A stretch of DNA of 64,000 nucleotides from an uncultured Pelagibacteraceae bacterium (GCA_902578935.1 CACHEU010000001.1:124001-188000); one strand, 5' to 3'. Positions 26,849 to 35,345 are shown, numbered from the stretch's first letter. Notes: generated by a model from the letters alone, not told the origin. Made by a program: numbers and translations.

Positions 26849-27145
26849 ATGAAAAAATTTTTTACTTTTTTTTTGTTTATAATTTTAATCTCAGGTTGCA
26901 AAACATTCACAAATAAGGTGGATGAGGCTTCGAAAAAGGAATCACAAAAACTAAGCAAATTTCTTAAAAAAACAGAATCAGAATTAAAAATAGAATTTGG
27001 CACGCCTGATTTTATAGAGACAGCAAATAACAAAAATAGAATTTTGGTTTATTATGATTCTAAATTCAAAATAAAGTGTGAAAGACGATTTGAAGTTGAT
27101 CCCAAAAATATAGTAGTTGCTTTTAGCAGCAAGAATTGTTTCTAG
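26849..27145 (+). CDS. Small lipoprotein of unknown function
   Basis: A 98-residue predicted lipoprotein. A signal segment FFTFFLFIILISGC carries the lipobox with Cys about residue 17. The mature part is a charged helix (DEASKKESQKLSKFLKKTESELKIEFGTPDFIE) then a short beta-rich tail with two Cys (KCERRF, KNCF). The sequence LKIEFGTPDFIE recalls the SmpA/BamE-like fold, in which a helix-G-x-P turn precedes strands, but the match is loose. ATG start with AAAGGAAA upstream. Its TAG stop shares CTAG with the convergent ptrB stop. Confidence 0.7.
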   Translation: MKKFFTFFLFIILISGCKTFTNKVDEASKKESQKLSKFLKKTESELKIEFGTPDFIETANNKNRILVYYDSKFKIKCERRFEVDPKNIVVAFSSKNCF

Positions 27146-29208
27146 GCGAGTTTTCCTGCAATTTTTAAAGCAAAGGCATAATCAAAGGTTATTTCCTCTA
27201 TTCCCGCTGTTCTTCCACTTCTACCTCCGTGACCAGCTTCCATTTCGCACTTGAGAAGAAGCAAATTATTATCGGTTTTATAATCTCTCAACTTTGCACA
27301 ATATTTTGTTGGTTCATCAAACAAGACCCTCGAATCTGCTAATGAGGTTGTAATTAAAATATGTGGGTATTCTTTTTTAGTAATTTGTAAATAGGGTGAA
27401 TAACTGTAAATATATTCAAAGTGTTCTTTGTTATTTTTCCCGTCGCCGAATTCTAAGAGCTCACCTTTTGACAAAGGTAGAGAATGATCCATATTGGTTG
27501 TTAAATTATCTACAAATGGTACAGCCATGATAGCGCCCAGGAACAACTCAGGTACCTGATTGATTACATTTCCAATAAGCAATCCTCCTGCGCTGCCACC
27601 AAAAACAATTATTTTTTTTTGGCTAGTATATTTTTTTTTAATTAAAAACTTTGCACAACTTATAAAATCAGAAAACGTATTCTTTTTTTTAAGAAGTTTG
27701 CCCTCTCTCCACCAATGAAAACCCCTCTCAAAGCCACCGCGAATATGACAAGTTGCCCATATTATATTTCTTTCAATTAGAGAAAATCTTGCTGTAGAAA
27801 AAGTTGGTGCCATAGCGCTTCCATAACTTCCATAGCCATACATGAGCATATGTGCACTTCCATCTAATTTAGTATCCTTATGATAGGTAATAGTGATGGG
27901 AATTTGACGACCATCATGACTTGGACAGTTTAAACGTTTAACTATGTAGTCGTCTCTATTATGACCTGAGGGTACCTCTTGTTCTTTAACAAGCTTCTTA
28001 TCTTTAGTTTTAAGATTGTATTCAAAAACTCTGGCTGGTGTCTTTGGAGATTCATAGCCTATTCTTATGGTATCAGTATTTTTATCTTTCTGCATAAGTG
28101 AAACACCTGGAGATATTACTTTTTCATCGGTAAATATTAACTGTTCCTCACGATTTGTTTTTACATTTCTAACAAAAACTTTTGAAAGTGCATCAGAAAT
28201 TTCTGTTCTTAAAATCCAATTTTTCAAAAAAACCAACCCTCCTATTATGGTTCCACTTCGAGCAGGTATAAAATCATTCCATTCATTAATTTTATCATGC
28301 TTACAACGCAGAACCTTGAAATCTTCGGCCTGCTTGTTCGTGTGGCAATACCAATAACCCCCAAAGCTATCTATATTGTAAAGGATTTCTTGTTCTCTTT
28401 TTATAAACAATTTTGGTTTAAATATTTTTTCATCTTTATGAAAATAATAAACTTCATTACTTGTATGTTCGCCGGTTTCAATCAGATAATATTTTTCACA
28501 AGAAGTGGTATCAATAGAGCAAGTAAATCTTTCACTCTTTTCTTCAAAAATTAATTTATCTTTTTCAACCGATGTACCAAGTACATGCTGAAAAATTTTA
28601 CGAGGTCTTTTTTGAGAGTCATTTTTTCTATAGAAAAAAGATTTGTCATCAAAAGCCCACAAACATCCACCGGCAGTATCTTCAATTTTTTCGACTATTT
28701 TTCCGTCAGATATTCTTCTGACAAAAATTGTAAAATATTCGCTACCTTTATCATCTATTGAATATAATAATAATTCATCGTTGTAAGATACAGTAAGATC
28801 ACCGCAACTAAAGAATTTTTTTCCTTTAGCTTCTCTGTCCCCATCAAAATAGCATTCAATTTTGCTATCACCAATTTTTCGTCTTAATTTTTTAAAGTAG
28901 TTGCCTTCTTTCGTAGTTTTAGTCCAGTATTCATAAAGTTTGTCCTTATAAGGCAAACCTTCATCATCTAATTTTATTCTTCCTTCAATTTCTTTAAAAA
29001 GTTTTTTTTGAAGGCCTTCGGTATCTTTCATATTTTCTTTGGTATAAGCATTTTCTTCTTCAAGGTATTTTTTAACCTCAGGATTTAACTTTTTTGGGTT
29101 CCTTAAAATTTCCAAGCAATTCTTTTGCTTAACCCAACTATAGTTGTCAATCCATTCTCGTGAAAAATGATTTTTCTTTTCTGGTTGTTTCCTTAATCGT
29201 GGTATCAT
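27142..29208 (-). CDS. ptrB: Oligopeptidase B (S9A prolyl oligopeptidase family)
   Basis: A 688-residue serine peptidase that cuts after basic residues in short peptides. The N-terminal two thirds is a seven-bladed beta-propeller; the C-terminal hydrolase has the nucleophile in FGGSAGGLLIG, the Asp in TTSLADSRVLFDEPTKY and the His in EAGHGGRSGR, plus MYGYGSYG and CHIRGGFERGFHWWREGK, all typical of PtrB. Probably cytosolic. Start codon ATG at 29208 is only 6 bp from the divergent J-domain gene start, so promoters must overlap coding sequence. Its stop is shared in CTAG with the convergent lipoprotein. Confidence 0.92.
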   Translation of the reverse strand: MIPRLRKQPEKKNHFSREWIDNYSWVKQKNCLEILRNPKKLNPEVKKYLEEENAYTKENMKDTEGLQKKLFKEIEGRIKLDDEGLPYKDKLYEYWTKTTKEGNYFKKLRRKIGDSKIECYFDGDREAKGKKFFSCGDLTVSYNDELLLYSIDDKGSEYFTIFVRRISDGKIVEKIEDTAGGCLWAFDDKSFFYRKNDSQKRPRKIFQHVLGTSVEKDKLIFEEKSERFTCSIDTTSCEKYYLIETGEHTSNEVYYFHKDEKIFKPKLFIKREQEILYNIDSFGGYWYCHTNKQAEDFKVLRCKHDKINEWNDFIPARSGTIIGGLVFLKNWILRTEISDALSKVFVRNVKTNREEQLIFTDEKVISPGVSLMQKDKNTDTIRIGYESPKTPARVFEYNLKTKDKKLVKEQEVPSGHNRDDYIVKRLNCPSHDGRQIPITITYHKDTKLDGSAHMLMYGYGSYGSAMAPTFSTARFSLIERNIIWATCHIRGGFERGFHWWREGKLLKKKNTFSDFISCAKFLIKKKYTSQKKIIVFGGSAGGLLIGNVINQVPELFLGAIMAVPFVDNLTTNMDHSLPLSKGELLEFGDGKNNKEHFEYIYSYSPYLQITKKEYPHILITTSLADSRVLFDEPTKYCAKLRDYKTDNNLLLLKCEMEAGHGGRSGRTAGIEEITFDYAFALKIAGKLA

Positions 29209-29214
29209 GTTTTT

Positions 29215-29727
29215 ATGAATTTGTTTTTACTCATAGGAATTTCCCTGGTGGTATTATACCTTTTATTGAATTTTTTTGCCAAAGCAAGTAGCAAAAAAAT
29301 CGCAAAGGGTATTAGATATTTAATTTTTACAGTTGGAATTATCTTGGCTGTAATACTTTTTTTAGTTGGTCGATACGCATTTAGTATTCCTATTTTAATA
29401 TTTTTACTGCCGCTTCTTAAATTAAAAGGTGGTATTGGCCTGTTCCAACTTTTCCAGCTTTGGAGGCTTATCAGTTACCTTCGTCAAACAGGCAGATATT
29501 CGTTTAGATCCGGAACAAATTATTCAAAAGCATCTTCAAATATATCTTTAGATGAAGCTTACAACATTCTTGGCTGCAAAAAAGGATGCTCAAAGGCAGA
29601 AATTTTGTCTAGCTATAAGTCAATAATGTCTAGACTGCATCCAGACAAAAATGACACTGATACAACCAAGCTTGCCCAAATGGTTTCTGAAGCAAAAGAA
29701 ACTATTTTAAAAAATGATTTTAGTTAG
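29215..29727 (+). CDS. Membrane-anchored J-domain (DnaJ-like) protein
   Basis: A 170-residue protein with two hydrophobic N-terminal segments (LFLLIGISLVVLYLLLNFF and YLIFTVGIILAVILFLVG, then IPILIFLLPLL), a linker, and a C-terminal J domain: SLDEAYNILGCKKGCSKAEILSSYKSIMSRLHPDKNDTDTTKLAQMVSEAK. The HPD tripeptide needed to stimulate Hsp70 ATPase is present. The layout resembles mitochondrial Tim14/Pam18 and its alphaproteobacterial relatives. It probably recruits DnaK to the inner membrane. The 3' end shares TTAG with the convergent GT9 gene. Confidence 0.85.
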   Translation: MNLFLLIGISLVVLYLLLNFFAKASSKKIAKGIRYLIFTVGIILAVILFLVGRYAFSIPILIFLLPLLKLKGGIGLFQLFQLWRLISYLRQTGRYSFRSGTNYSKASSNISLDEAYNILGCKKGCSKAEILSSYKSIMSRLHPDKNDTDTTKLAQMVSEAKETILKNDFS

Positions 29728-30644
29728 TTAAGTAATTTTAAAGTTTCAGACAGAACTTCTTTAAAAGATATTCTATCTTTTCCAAGCGTATCATGTTTAG
29801 TGCTATCTTTCTCACCCTCAGGTTCAACCGTTACCATTTTTGAAGAGTAACGTCCGTAAGAAAGAATTGGGCTATCCATAAACAAGGTCAAAGTTTTTAC
29901 TCCAAGCGCGGCACTTATATGAGCAAAACCTGTATCATTGGCAATTGTTAAATTACAATTTTTAATAATTGGCAAAGTTTCTTTAATACTCAGATCTTCA
30001 AAGGATTCACAGTTTTTTCCAACACTAGAATTTTTAAATTTATTAATCAAATCAATATCATTCTTTCCAGCAGCTAAATAAAACTTACATTTATATTTTT
30101 TTGAGAGTTCTTCACTAAGTTTTATAAAATTTTGTATTGGCCAAATTTTGGTTGGTCCCGAAGCTGCAATAGCTAAACCGACATGAGTTATGCTTTTATC
30201 AAAATTATTATTAGTATCAGGTATTTTTAAATTTGCTTCTGTTGAAACAATTTCACCAATTACATTTTCAGTAAAAATTTTAGCACTATGAACGATATTA
30301 TCTTTAGATCTAAACAAAGGATACTGGTGAATCGATTTTATACCAGAAAATTTTGCAATCAAATTGTATCTGAGAGAGCTGTTAAAAATAAAAACTTTAT
30401 CAAACTTTCTTTTTTTTAGTTCATTCGATAATTTGAAAAATCCACCTAAGCCATCTTTTTCTTTATCTAATGTAATTATTTCGTCTATGTGATCATCCTC
30501 AGCTAGTAAATCTGATGCCTTTGAGTTTTCCTTAACCAAAAGACTTACTCGTGTGTTGAACTTTTTTGAAATTGCATGAATATAGGGGAGAAAAATAATT
30601 AGGTCCCCAATACCACGTCTTTGTTGAATTATAAGAATTTTCAT
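29724..30644 (-). CDS. Glycosyltransferase family 9 (heptosyltransferase-like)
   Basis: A 306-residue GT-B glycosyltransferase of family 9. The N-terminal MKILIIQQRRGIGDLIIFLPYIHAI is the usual ADP-heptose glycosyltransferase opening, and the C-terminal donor-site segment NDTGFAHISAALGVKTLTLFMDSP is diagnostic. Members add heptose or related sugars to lipopolysaccharide core or to other glycans. No LPS gene is adjacent; the neighbours are a J-domain protein and a DapA-like aldolase on the opposite strand. Donor and acceptor unknown. Confidence 0.83.
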   Translation of the reverse strand: MKILIIQQRRGIGDLIIFLPYIHAISKKFNTRVSLLVKENSKASDLLAEDDHIDEIITLDKEKDGLGGFFKLSNELKKRKFDKVFIFNSSLRYNLIAKFSGIKSIHQYPLFRSKDNIVHSAKIFTENVIGEIVSTEANLKIPDTNNNFDKSITHVGLAIAASGPTKIWPIQNFIKLSEELSKKYKCKFYLAAGKNDIDLINKFKNSSVGKNCESFEDLSIKETLPIIKNCNLTIANDTGFAHISAALGVKTLTLFMDSPILSYGRYSSKMVTVEPEGEKDSTKHDTLGKDRISFKEVLSETLKLLN

Positions 30645-30690
30645 TCTTTTTTAATTTATAGTACGTTTATACATAAAATTAGGTAAAAAC

Positions 30691-31581
30691 ATGTCGGAAA
30701 TTTTAAAAGGTGTATTTGCAGCTGCCATGTCAGTTTTAAAAGCTGATTTAAGCTTAGATATTGAAGAAACTTTAAATCATGCAAAAAAAAATCTTGATAG
30801 CAATGGAGTTGGTTCCGCATTTTTTGGTAGCACAGGTTGTGGACAATTAATTTCAATTTCTGAAAAGAAAGCGTTTATTAGTGCTTTATCAAAAGAAAAT
30901 TTTAAAGAAAAAATTTTAATAGGCCCTTCATGCAACAGCTTAAGTGACACTATAAATATAATGCAACATTCTACTAAAGCAGGTTTTAACAATTTTCTTA
31001 TCATGAATGTTGCCTACTATAAAAATGAAGACAACGGTGTTTACAATTTTTATAAAAATATAATTAAATCTGTGCCAGAGTCTAAAATTATACTTTATAA
31101 CTTTTCCAAGTTAAGCGGATATACTTTTACATCTGAAGTAACCAAAAGACTAATAAAAGATTTTCCAAAAAATATAGTTGGAATGAAAGATAGTACAGGA
31201 AATCTTTGGGACAATTTTAAAGCTAAAAATTTTTCAATGTTTGTTGGAAGTGAGAAAAAGCTATTAGACGGTCTCAAGGTAGGTGCTGCTGGCTGCATCT
31301 CGGCGACAACGAATGTTACGGGTTCTGTAGCAAAAAAAGTTTTTGATGATTTCCATAAGAGCGGAAACTCATCTAGTGACACAAAACTTAAGGCTTTAAG
31401 AACAGTTTTTGATGATACTGGAAACCTAATTTCTGCTTTGCATACTTTAAAAAGCATGGAAAATGAAGTTTATAAAAATATGCTCCCACCTTTGGAAATG
31501 TTGAGTGAAGAGAAAAAAAATGAAATGTTAAAAAAATTAAAAGATCTAAACTTTTTATCAAAAAAAAATATTGCTGCATAA
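30691..31581 (+). CDS. DapA/NanA-family aldolase (dihydrodipicolinate synthase-like)
   Basis: A 296-residue TIM-barrel class I aldolase. The Schiff-base lysine is in NIVGMKDSTGN (about residue 165) and the catalytic Tyr in KIILYNFSKLSG (about 136). The loop corresponding to the conserved GTTGE reads GSTGCGQLIS, so the pyruvate-carboxylate site is shifted from canonical DapA. It belongs to the large family that includes N-acetylneuraminate lyase and 2-keto-3-deoxy sugar aldolases; a real DapA role is not safe to assign. It is followed, 2 bp later, by cyclopropane fatty acid synthase. Confidence 0.8.
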   Translation: MSEILKGVFAAAMSVLKADLSLDIEETLNHAKKNLDSNGVGSAFFGSTGCGQLISISEKKAFISALSKENFKEKILIGPSCNSLSDTINIMQHSTKAGFNNFLIMNVAYYKNEDNGVYNFYKNIIKSVPESKIILYNFSKLSGYTFTSEVTKRLIKDFPKNIVGMKDSTGNLWDNFKAKNFSMFVGSEKKLLDGLKVGAAGCISATTNVTGSVAKKVFDDFHKSGNSSSDTKLKALRTVFDDTGNLISALHTLKSMENEVYKNMLPPLEMLSEEKKNEMLKKLKDLNFLSKKNIAA

Positions 31582-31583
31582 AC

Positions 31584-32774
31584 ATGTTACTTATTAAATT
31601 TTTAAATAATTTATTTAAACAAGATGGTTTTTTATTAGAAGATGCCAATGAAAAAGAGCATGTTATTGGTAAACCAAAATCAGAAAACCCAATCAAAATG
31701 AAAATCCACGATAAAAAATTACATTATAAATTACTTTTATACCCCGATCTTTATTTTGGAGAAGCATATACTGATGGGAAAATTACATTTAAAAATGGAA
31801 GCATAAGTGACTTTTTAGATCTAGCACTGAAAAATATTGGGCGAGAAAAAACGAATACTGTAAGTGAATTTATTAATACAATTAGAGGTTCTTACCGTTA
31901 TTTAACAAACTTTAATTTTATAAAAAAATCCAAAATGAATGTTGCTCATCATTATGACATTTCAGACGAACTTTACTTTCTTTTTTTAGATCCACTGAAA
32001 CAATATTCATGTGCATATTTCAAAAACAATACTGACTCTTTAGAGGAGGCCCAAAAAAATAAAATAAATCACATAATAAAAAAACTTAATATTAAAGAAA
32101 ACTCAAGAATATTAGACATCGGAAGTGGCTGGGGCCATCTTTCTATGGAAATTGCCAAACAAGCCAAGTGTCAGGTAACCGGAATAACTTTATCTAAGAA
32201 TCAATATGAATATAGTAATCAAAAAGTAAAAGAATTAAATCTGGGAAACCAGGTTCAGTTTAGAATGATGGATTATAGAGAAGTAAAAGAAAAGTATGAC
32301 CGCGTAGTTTCAGTTGGGATGTTTGAACACGTGGGAAGAAAGTTTTACAAAACATTTTTTAATAAGGTTTCCGAAATACTAAAGGACGACGGAGTGGCTC
32401 TTTTGCACACCATTGGATCTGTAAACTCTCCAAGAAACCCACAACCATGGATTACTCGCTATATTTTTCCGGGCGGGTACACACCCAGCTTGAGCGAAGT
32501 AGCTGGTCCGATAGAGAAGTCCGGTCTAATTTTATCAGATTTGGAAGTTTTAAGAATGCATTACGCATACACTCTAAAAAACTGGAAGAATAGATTTGAA
32601 AAAAACAAAGAAAAAGTTTTAAAAATGTTTGACGAAAGGTTTTTTAGAATGTTTGAATTTTACTTGTCTTCTTGCGAAATGGCATTTAGGCATGGAGACC
32701 AGGTTGTATACCAACTTCAACTTACTAAGAGGCTAAACACAGCACCCTCCACGAGAGACTATATTTATTCTTAA
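31584..32774 (+). CDS. Cyclopropane-fatty-acyl-phospholipid synthase family methyltransferase
   Basis: A 396-residue SAM-dependent enzyme that adds a methylene group across the double bond of membrane phospholipid acyl chains. The N-terminal lipid-binding region is followed by YDISDELYFLFLDPLKQYSCAYFK and the SAM-binding LDIGSGWGHLSMEIAKQAKCQVTGITLSKNQYEY; further motifs are SVGMFEHVGRKFYKTFF and YIFPGGYTPSLSE. These match the CFA synthase family closely. Some SAR11-type genomes carry such enzymes of uncertain product. It starts 2 bp after the aldolase gene, so they probably share a transcript, though no joint role is obvious. Confidence 0.88.
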   Translation: MLLIKFLNNLFKQDGFLLEDANEKEHVIGKPKSENPIKMKIHDKKLHYKLLLYPDLYFGEAYTDGKITFKNGSISDFLDLALKNIGREKTNTVSEFINTIRGSYRYLTNFNFIKKSKMNVAHHYDISDELYFLFLDPLKQYSCAYFKNNTDSLEEAQKNKINHIIKKLNIKENSRILDIGSGWGHLSMEIAKQAKCQVTGITLSKNQYEYSNQKVKELNLGNQVQFRMMDYREVKEKYDRVVSVGMFEHVGRKFYKTFFNKVSEILKDDGVALLHTIGSVNSPRNPQPWITRYIFPGGYTPSLSEVAGPIEKSGLILSDLEVLRMHYAYTLKNWKNRFEKNKEKVLKMFDERFFRMFEFYLSSCEMAFRHGDQVVYQLQLTKRLNTAPSTRDYIYS

Positions 32775-32798
32775 GTTCTGCTATTAATAAAATAGTAC

Positions 32799-33884
32799 AT
32801 GAAGAAAAAGAAAAGAAAAATAAAAAAAAAAGCTAAGACAAAAAAGAGAAAAAATAGAATATCCAGCAAAACAAGAAAATCTCGCAAAACAAGAAGAAAA
32901 TCAAAGACCAAAAGACCCAAAGCAAAAAAAAGAAAAAAATCTACAAAAAAATTAGATGTTGAAAGCTTCATAAGTTCTTTAAAACCAAGATTTACTTTTA
33001 ATCTACAAGAATTTTTAACGAGATTGATATCTCCACTAACCGATAAAATTCGAGATTATAGAATAAACAAGGAAAGATTAAAAATTAGACAGAGAAAAGA
33101 AGAAGAAGAGCAAAAATTACACACATCACTTAGAACAGAGCTTCTTAAAAAAGAGATTAAAGAAGAGGAGGCTTTAGCCAAAATTCGAGCAATAGAATTG
33201 AAGAATTTTTTAAGAGAAGAACAAAAAGCTATTAGAGAAAAAGAGAAAGAGAAACAAAGAAAATTCTTAGAAGAAGTAAAATTAGAAAAAACTTTAGAGA
33301 AATTCAGAACAAGAGAACTTTCTGAGATCAAAGCCATTGAAAAATATACCCTAAATTTAGAGAAAGAAGATTATAAGGCTTTCCAGAAACGAATCGATGA
33401 AGTCAGAGAAAAATACAGAGCTCTTAGAAACGAACGTCTAAGAAAAAGAGTGGAGGAATTAGGCGTTACACTTTCTGATCAAGCAACTGTTGAAGAGATA
33501 CGACAAAAAGAAAAAGAATATCTTGAAAAAAGGGAACTAATAGCAACAAGTTTGGAAAGTTTTACTCGAAGTGCCACGTCTCTCGTATATCAGATTAATA
33601 AAAGATATTTGCCAAAGAATGCAGACTTGATAAGAGTAATTAACCTTGTTTATGAACAATCAGAAATTCTTATTCGAGAAGACCAAGAACAAAATGAAAA
33701 TTTTTTAATATTAATTTATGTTAAGGATCAGGATGAAAAAAAAGAAATTATAGTAGAAGATAAAATTAAACAAGAAACCCGAGAGTATAACCGTAATTCT
33801 ATATTTAAATTTGGGGACGATTTAACAGACAGTTTAATTTTATATTTAGAAAGAATTAGAGAAAGGATGAAAAAAGCTAGTTAA
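32799..33884 (+). CDS. Unknown protein with a highly basic N-terminal tail and long coiled coil
   Basis: A 361-residue protein I do not recognise. By my count 34 of the first 51 residues are Lys or Arg and none is acidic, with a histone H1-like pattern of K/R, S and T. A segment with SFISSLKPRFTFNLQEFLTRLI follows, then about 160 residues (90-250) of charged heptad-like coiled coil, then a C-terminal part (about 255-361) with mixed alpha/beta character (LLILIYVKDQDEKKEIIVEDKI). No signal peptide or membrane span is seen. A nucleic-acid-binding or scaffolding role is inference. Starts 24 bp after the CFA synthase; overlaps the MBL gene by 8 bp. Confidence 0.75.
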   Translation: MKKKKRKIKKKAKTKKRKNRISSKTRKSRKTRRKSKTKRPKAKKRKKSTKKLDVESFISSLKPRFTFNLQEFLTRLISPLTDKIRDYRINKERLKIRQRKEEEEQKLHTSLRTELLKKEIKEEEALAKIRAIELKNFLREEQKAIREKEKEKQRKFLEEVKLEKTLEKFRTRELSEIKAIEKYTLNLEKEDYKAFQKRIDEVREKYRALRNERLRKRVEELGVTLSDQATVEEIRQKEKEYLEKRELIATSLESFTRSATSLVYQINKRYLPKNADLIRVINLVYEQSEILIREDQEQNENFLILIYVKDQDEKKEIIVEDKIKQETREYNRNSIFKFGDDLTDSLILYLERIRERMKKAS

Positions 33885-34956
33885 TAAGATCCTCTAATTT
33901 TTTAATCTCACCGATTTTAAATATAACAGCATCTTCTTTGTTATATCCAAATTTCTCCGCATTTGCTTTAAATCTAACCGGAGGTTCCCAAATTGGTTCC
34001 AAACTTAAGATTGCTGTGCCCCAATGCATTCCTACTACTTTTTTAACTTTTAAGTCTTTCATTAATGATAAAAGTTCTTCAGGGTTTGCATGAGCTGTAG
34101 ATTTGTCTTTAACATTTATAATCGGAAAAAAATTGTAGGCTCCAATATTTCCAAAGCCTAAATCAATTGGACCAAATTTTTCTCCTAAATCTTTATAGAA
34201 AGGCGCAGGTCCAGTATCACAAGCAAAAAAGATTTTTTTACCTTTATATTCAATTAAAAAACTACCCCAAAGACTTCTATTTGTATTTCCAACTCCCCAT
34301 ATCCAACGCTTGCTCCAATGTTGGGCCGGGAGCATTGTAACTGTTATATCATCATTAATTTTAATTTTGTCAAACCAATCCATCTCTTTGACATTGTCTT
34401 TTTTGTATCCATTTTTTGTAAAATATTTTCCAAGTTTTAAAGGAACAAGTGCTTTAGCGTTTTTATAAGGAAAGTTTTTTATTGTACGAATGCTCATGTG
34501 ATCATAATGATTGTGTGTCAGTAAAAATAAATTTATCTCAGGAAGTTCTTTCAGGGTTAAAGGGGGCTTGACATATTTTTTAGGGCCAAACCATAAAGGT
34601 CCATAATTTTTTTCAAAAACTGGATCGGTAATAATCGTAGTGTCTCCAAGTTTAATAATAAAGTTTGTGTGATCAAGCCACATAACATACGAACCTGATT
34701 TATGTCTTTCAAGATTTTTTAAAACTTCTTGTTTATCAATTACATGCTCAGGCGGATAATCAATTTTCAGTTTCTTTTTTTCTTCTCTAAAAACTTTCCA
34801 ATTCCATTTAAAATTAGGATCTCTCTTTGGACCACCTGCTAAATTTCTAAAAGCAAATAGCTTCCCGTCTTTGTATATGTGGTGATAAGGTTTTTCCATT
34901 GCACCCAAACTATTAAAAGAAAAGAAAAGAAGTATAAATAGGAAATATTTTAGCAT
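33877..34956 (-). CDS. Secreted metallo-beta-lactamase-fold hydrolase (NAPE-PLD/RomA-like)
   Basis: A 359-residue protein with a signal peptide (LKYFLFILLFFSFNSLGAM) and a metallo-hydrolase domain of the N-acyl-phosphatidylethanolamine phospholipase D-like branch: MWLDHTNFIIKLGDTTIITDPVF, the zinc-binding LLTHNHYDHMS, WFDKIKINDDITVTMLPAQHWSKR, and FFACDTGPAPFYKDLGEK. The zinc ligands are intact. Bacterial members are linked to phospholipid or N-acyl-ethanolamine cleavage, but activity is not proven here. The start overlaps a 34-codon ORF (ATGCTAA), and the gene closes a reverse-strand cluster of secreted or lipid-linked proteins. Confidence 0.83.
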   Translation of the reverse strand: MLKYFLFILLFFSFNSLGAMEKPYHHIYKDGKLFAFRNLAGGPKRDPNFKWNWKVFREEKKKLKIDYPPEHVIDKQEVLKNLERHKSGSYVMWLDHTNFIIKLGDTTIITDPVFEKNYGPLWFGPKKYVKPPLTLKELPEINLFLLTHNHYDHMSIRTIKNFPYKNAKALVPLKLGKYFTKNGYKKDNVKEMDWFDKIKINDDITVTMLPAQHWSKRWIWGVGNTNRSLWGSFLIEYKGKKIFFACDTGPAPFYKDLGEKFGPIDLGFGNIGAYNFFPIINVKDKSTAHANPEELLSLMKDLKVKKVVGMHWGTAILSLEPIWEPPVRFKANAEKFGYNKEDAVIFKIGEIKKLEDLIN

Positions 34957-35054
34957 TCGGTGTCTTTTTTATCGTTTTTAGAATTAAAATTCACGATTAA
35001 AAAAGACACCAATAGTGCGGCAATACCAAGCAGGGTAAGACCAATGATGATCAT
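34950..35054 (-). CDS. Possible 34-residue membrane protein
   Basis: Below the ORF-track threshold. The frame gives one hydrophobic helix (MIIIGLTLLGIAALLVSFLIV) and a short charged tail ending KNDKKDTEC, a pattern typical of real tiny membrane proteins. Its TAA overlaps the start of the hydrolase gene (ATGCTAA), allowing translational coupling, and it lies between two genes of the same strand. Against it: there is no clear Shine-Dalgarno, and part of it is a long inverted repeat, so the hydrophobic frame may be chance. Confidence 0.45.
   Translation of the reverse strand: MIIIGLTLLGIAALLVSFLIVNFNSKNDKKDTEC
34960..35009. repeat. Long inverted repeat (15-16 bp arms) just inside the MBL hydrolase leader
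   Basis: GTGTCTTTTTTATCG at 34960-34974 pairs with CGATTAAAAAAGACAC at 34994-35009, one base bulged, with a 19-base loop that itself contains GAATT/AATTC. On the reverse strand it lies directly before the hydrolase start. It could be an RNA attenuator, an mRNA-stabilising hairpin, or a regulator site. The T6/A6 within the arms is not at the end, so it is not a standard terminator. Confidence 0.7.
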
Positions 35055-35078
35055 AGTTTTTTAAACTGTCCCTAAAAA

Positions 35079-35291
35079 TTAAGATTTTTTAGCTACTTTG
35101 GGACAGTTGTCCTTGGAAATTCTCTTTCCAAAAGATTCATCGCTCATAGTTTTGTTTACAGACCAAATGAACGATTTTTCGTAAGCACCAGTTGCTTTGT
35201 CTGGTGATGTGCATTTAGTTCCGAAAACGTATCTATTGCTGCAGTTTACGAGCAACAGAGAGCATACTAGTAAAATTAAAATGTTTTTCAT
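35079..35291 (-). CDS. Small lipoprotein of unknown function
   Basis: A 70-residue predicted lipoprotein. Signal segment KNILILLVCSLLLVNC with the lipobox LLVNC (Cys about residue 17), then a short polar mature domain with two further Cys (TKCTSPDKATGAYEKSFIWSVNKTMSDESFGKRISKDNCPK), perhaps a disulfide. I do not recognise the family. The track starts at a TTG at 35297; the ATG at 35291 puts the signal peptide directly at the N terminus. Part of the reverse-strand cluster running from the DUF3047-like gene to the hydrolase. Confidence 0.65.
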   Translation of the reverse strand: MKNILILLVCSLLLVNCSNRYVFGTKCTSPDKATGAYEKSFIWSVNKTMSDESFGKRISKDNCPKVAKKS

Positions 35292-35345
35292 GGTCAAAGA
35301 TTTAGTTGTACTTTTTGTTTTAAGAGGGGCTGAAATTTGTTTTTT

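Noticed and set aside
31095-31457. Reverse-strand 120-aa ORF inside the DapA-like gene
   Set aside because: Shadow of a coding frame whose catalytic motifs are intact in the forward frame.
32799-32960. Simple A-rich low-complexity repeat
   Set aside because: It is A-rich but is in frame with a long ORF, with mixed AAA/AAG/AGA codons and no stop, so it codes for a basic tail.
32771-32971. Reverse-strand 66-aa ORF rich in Phe and Leu
   Set aside because: It is the antisense of the Lys/Arg-rich tail of the 361-residue protein; AAA/AGA codons read backward as TTT/TCT give a false hydrophobic protein.
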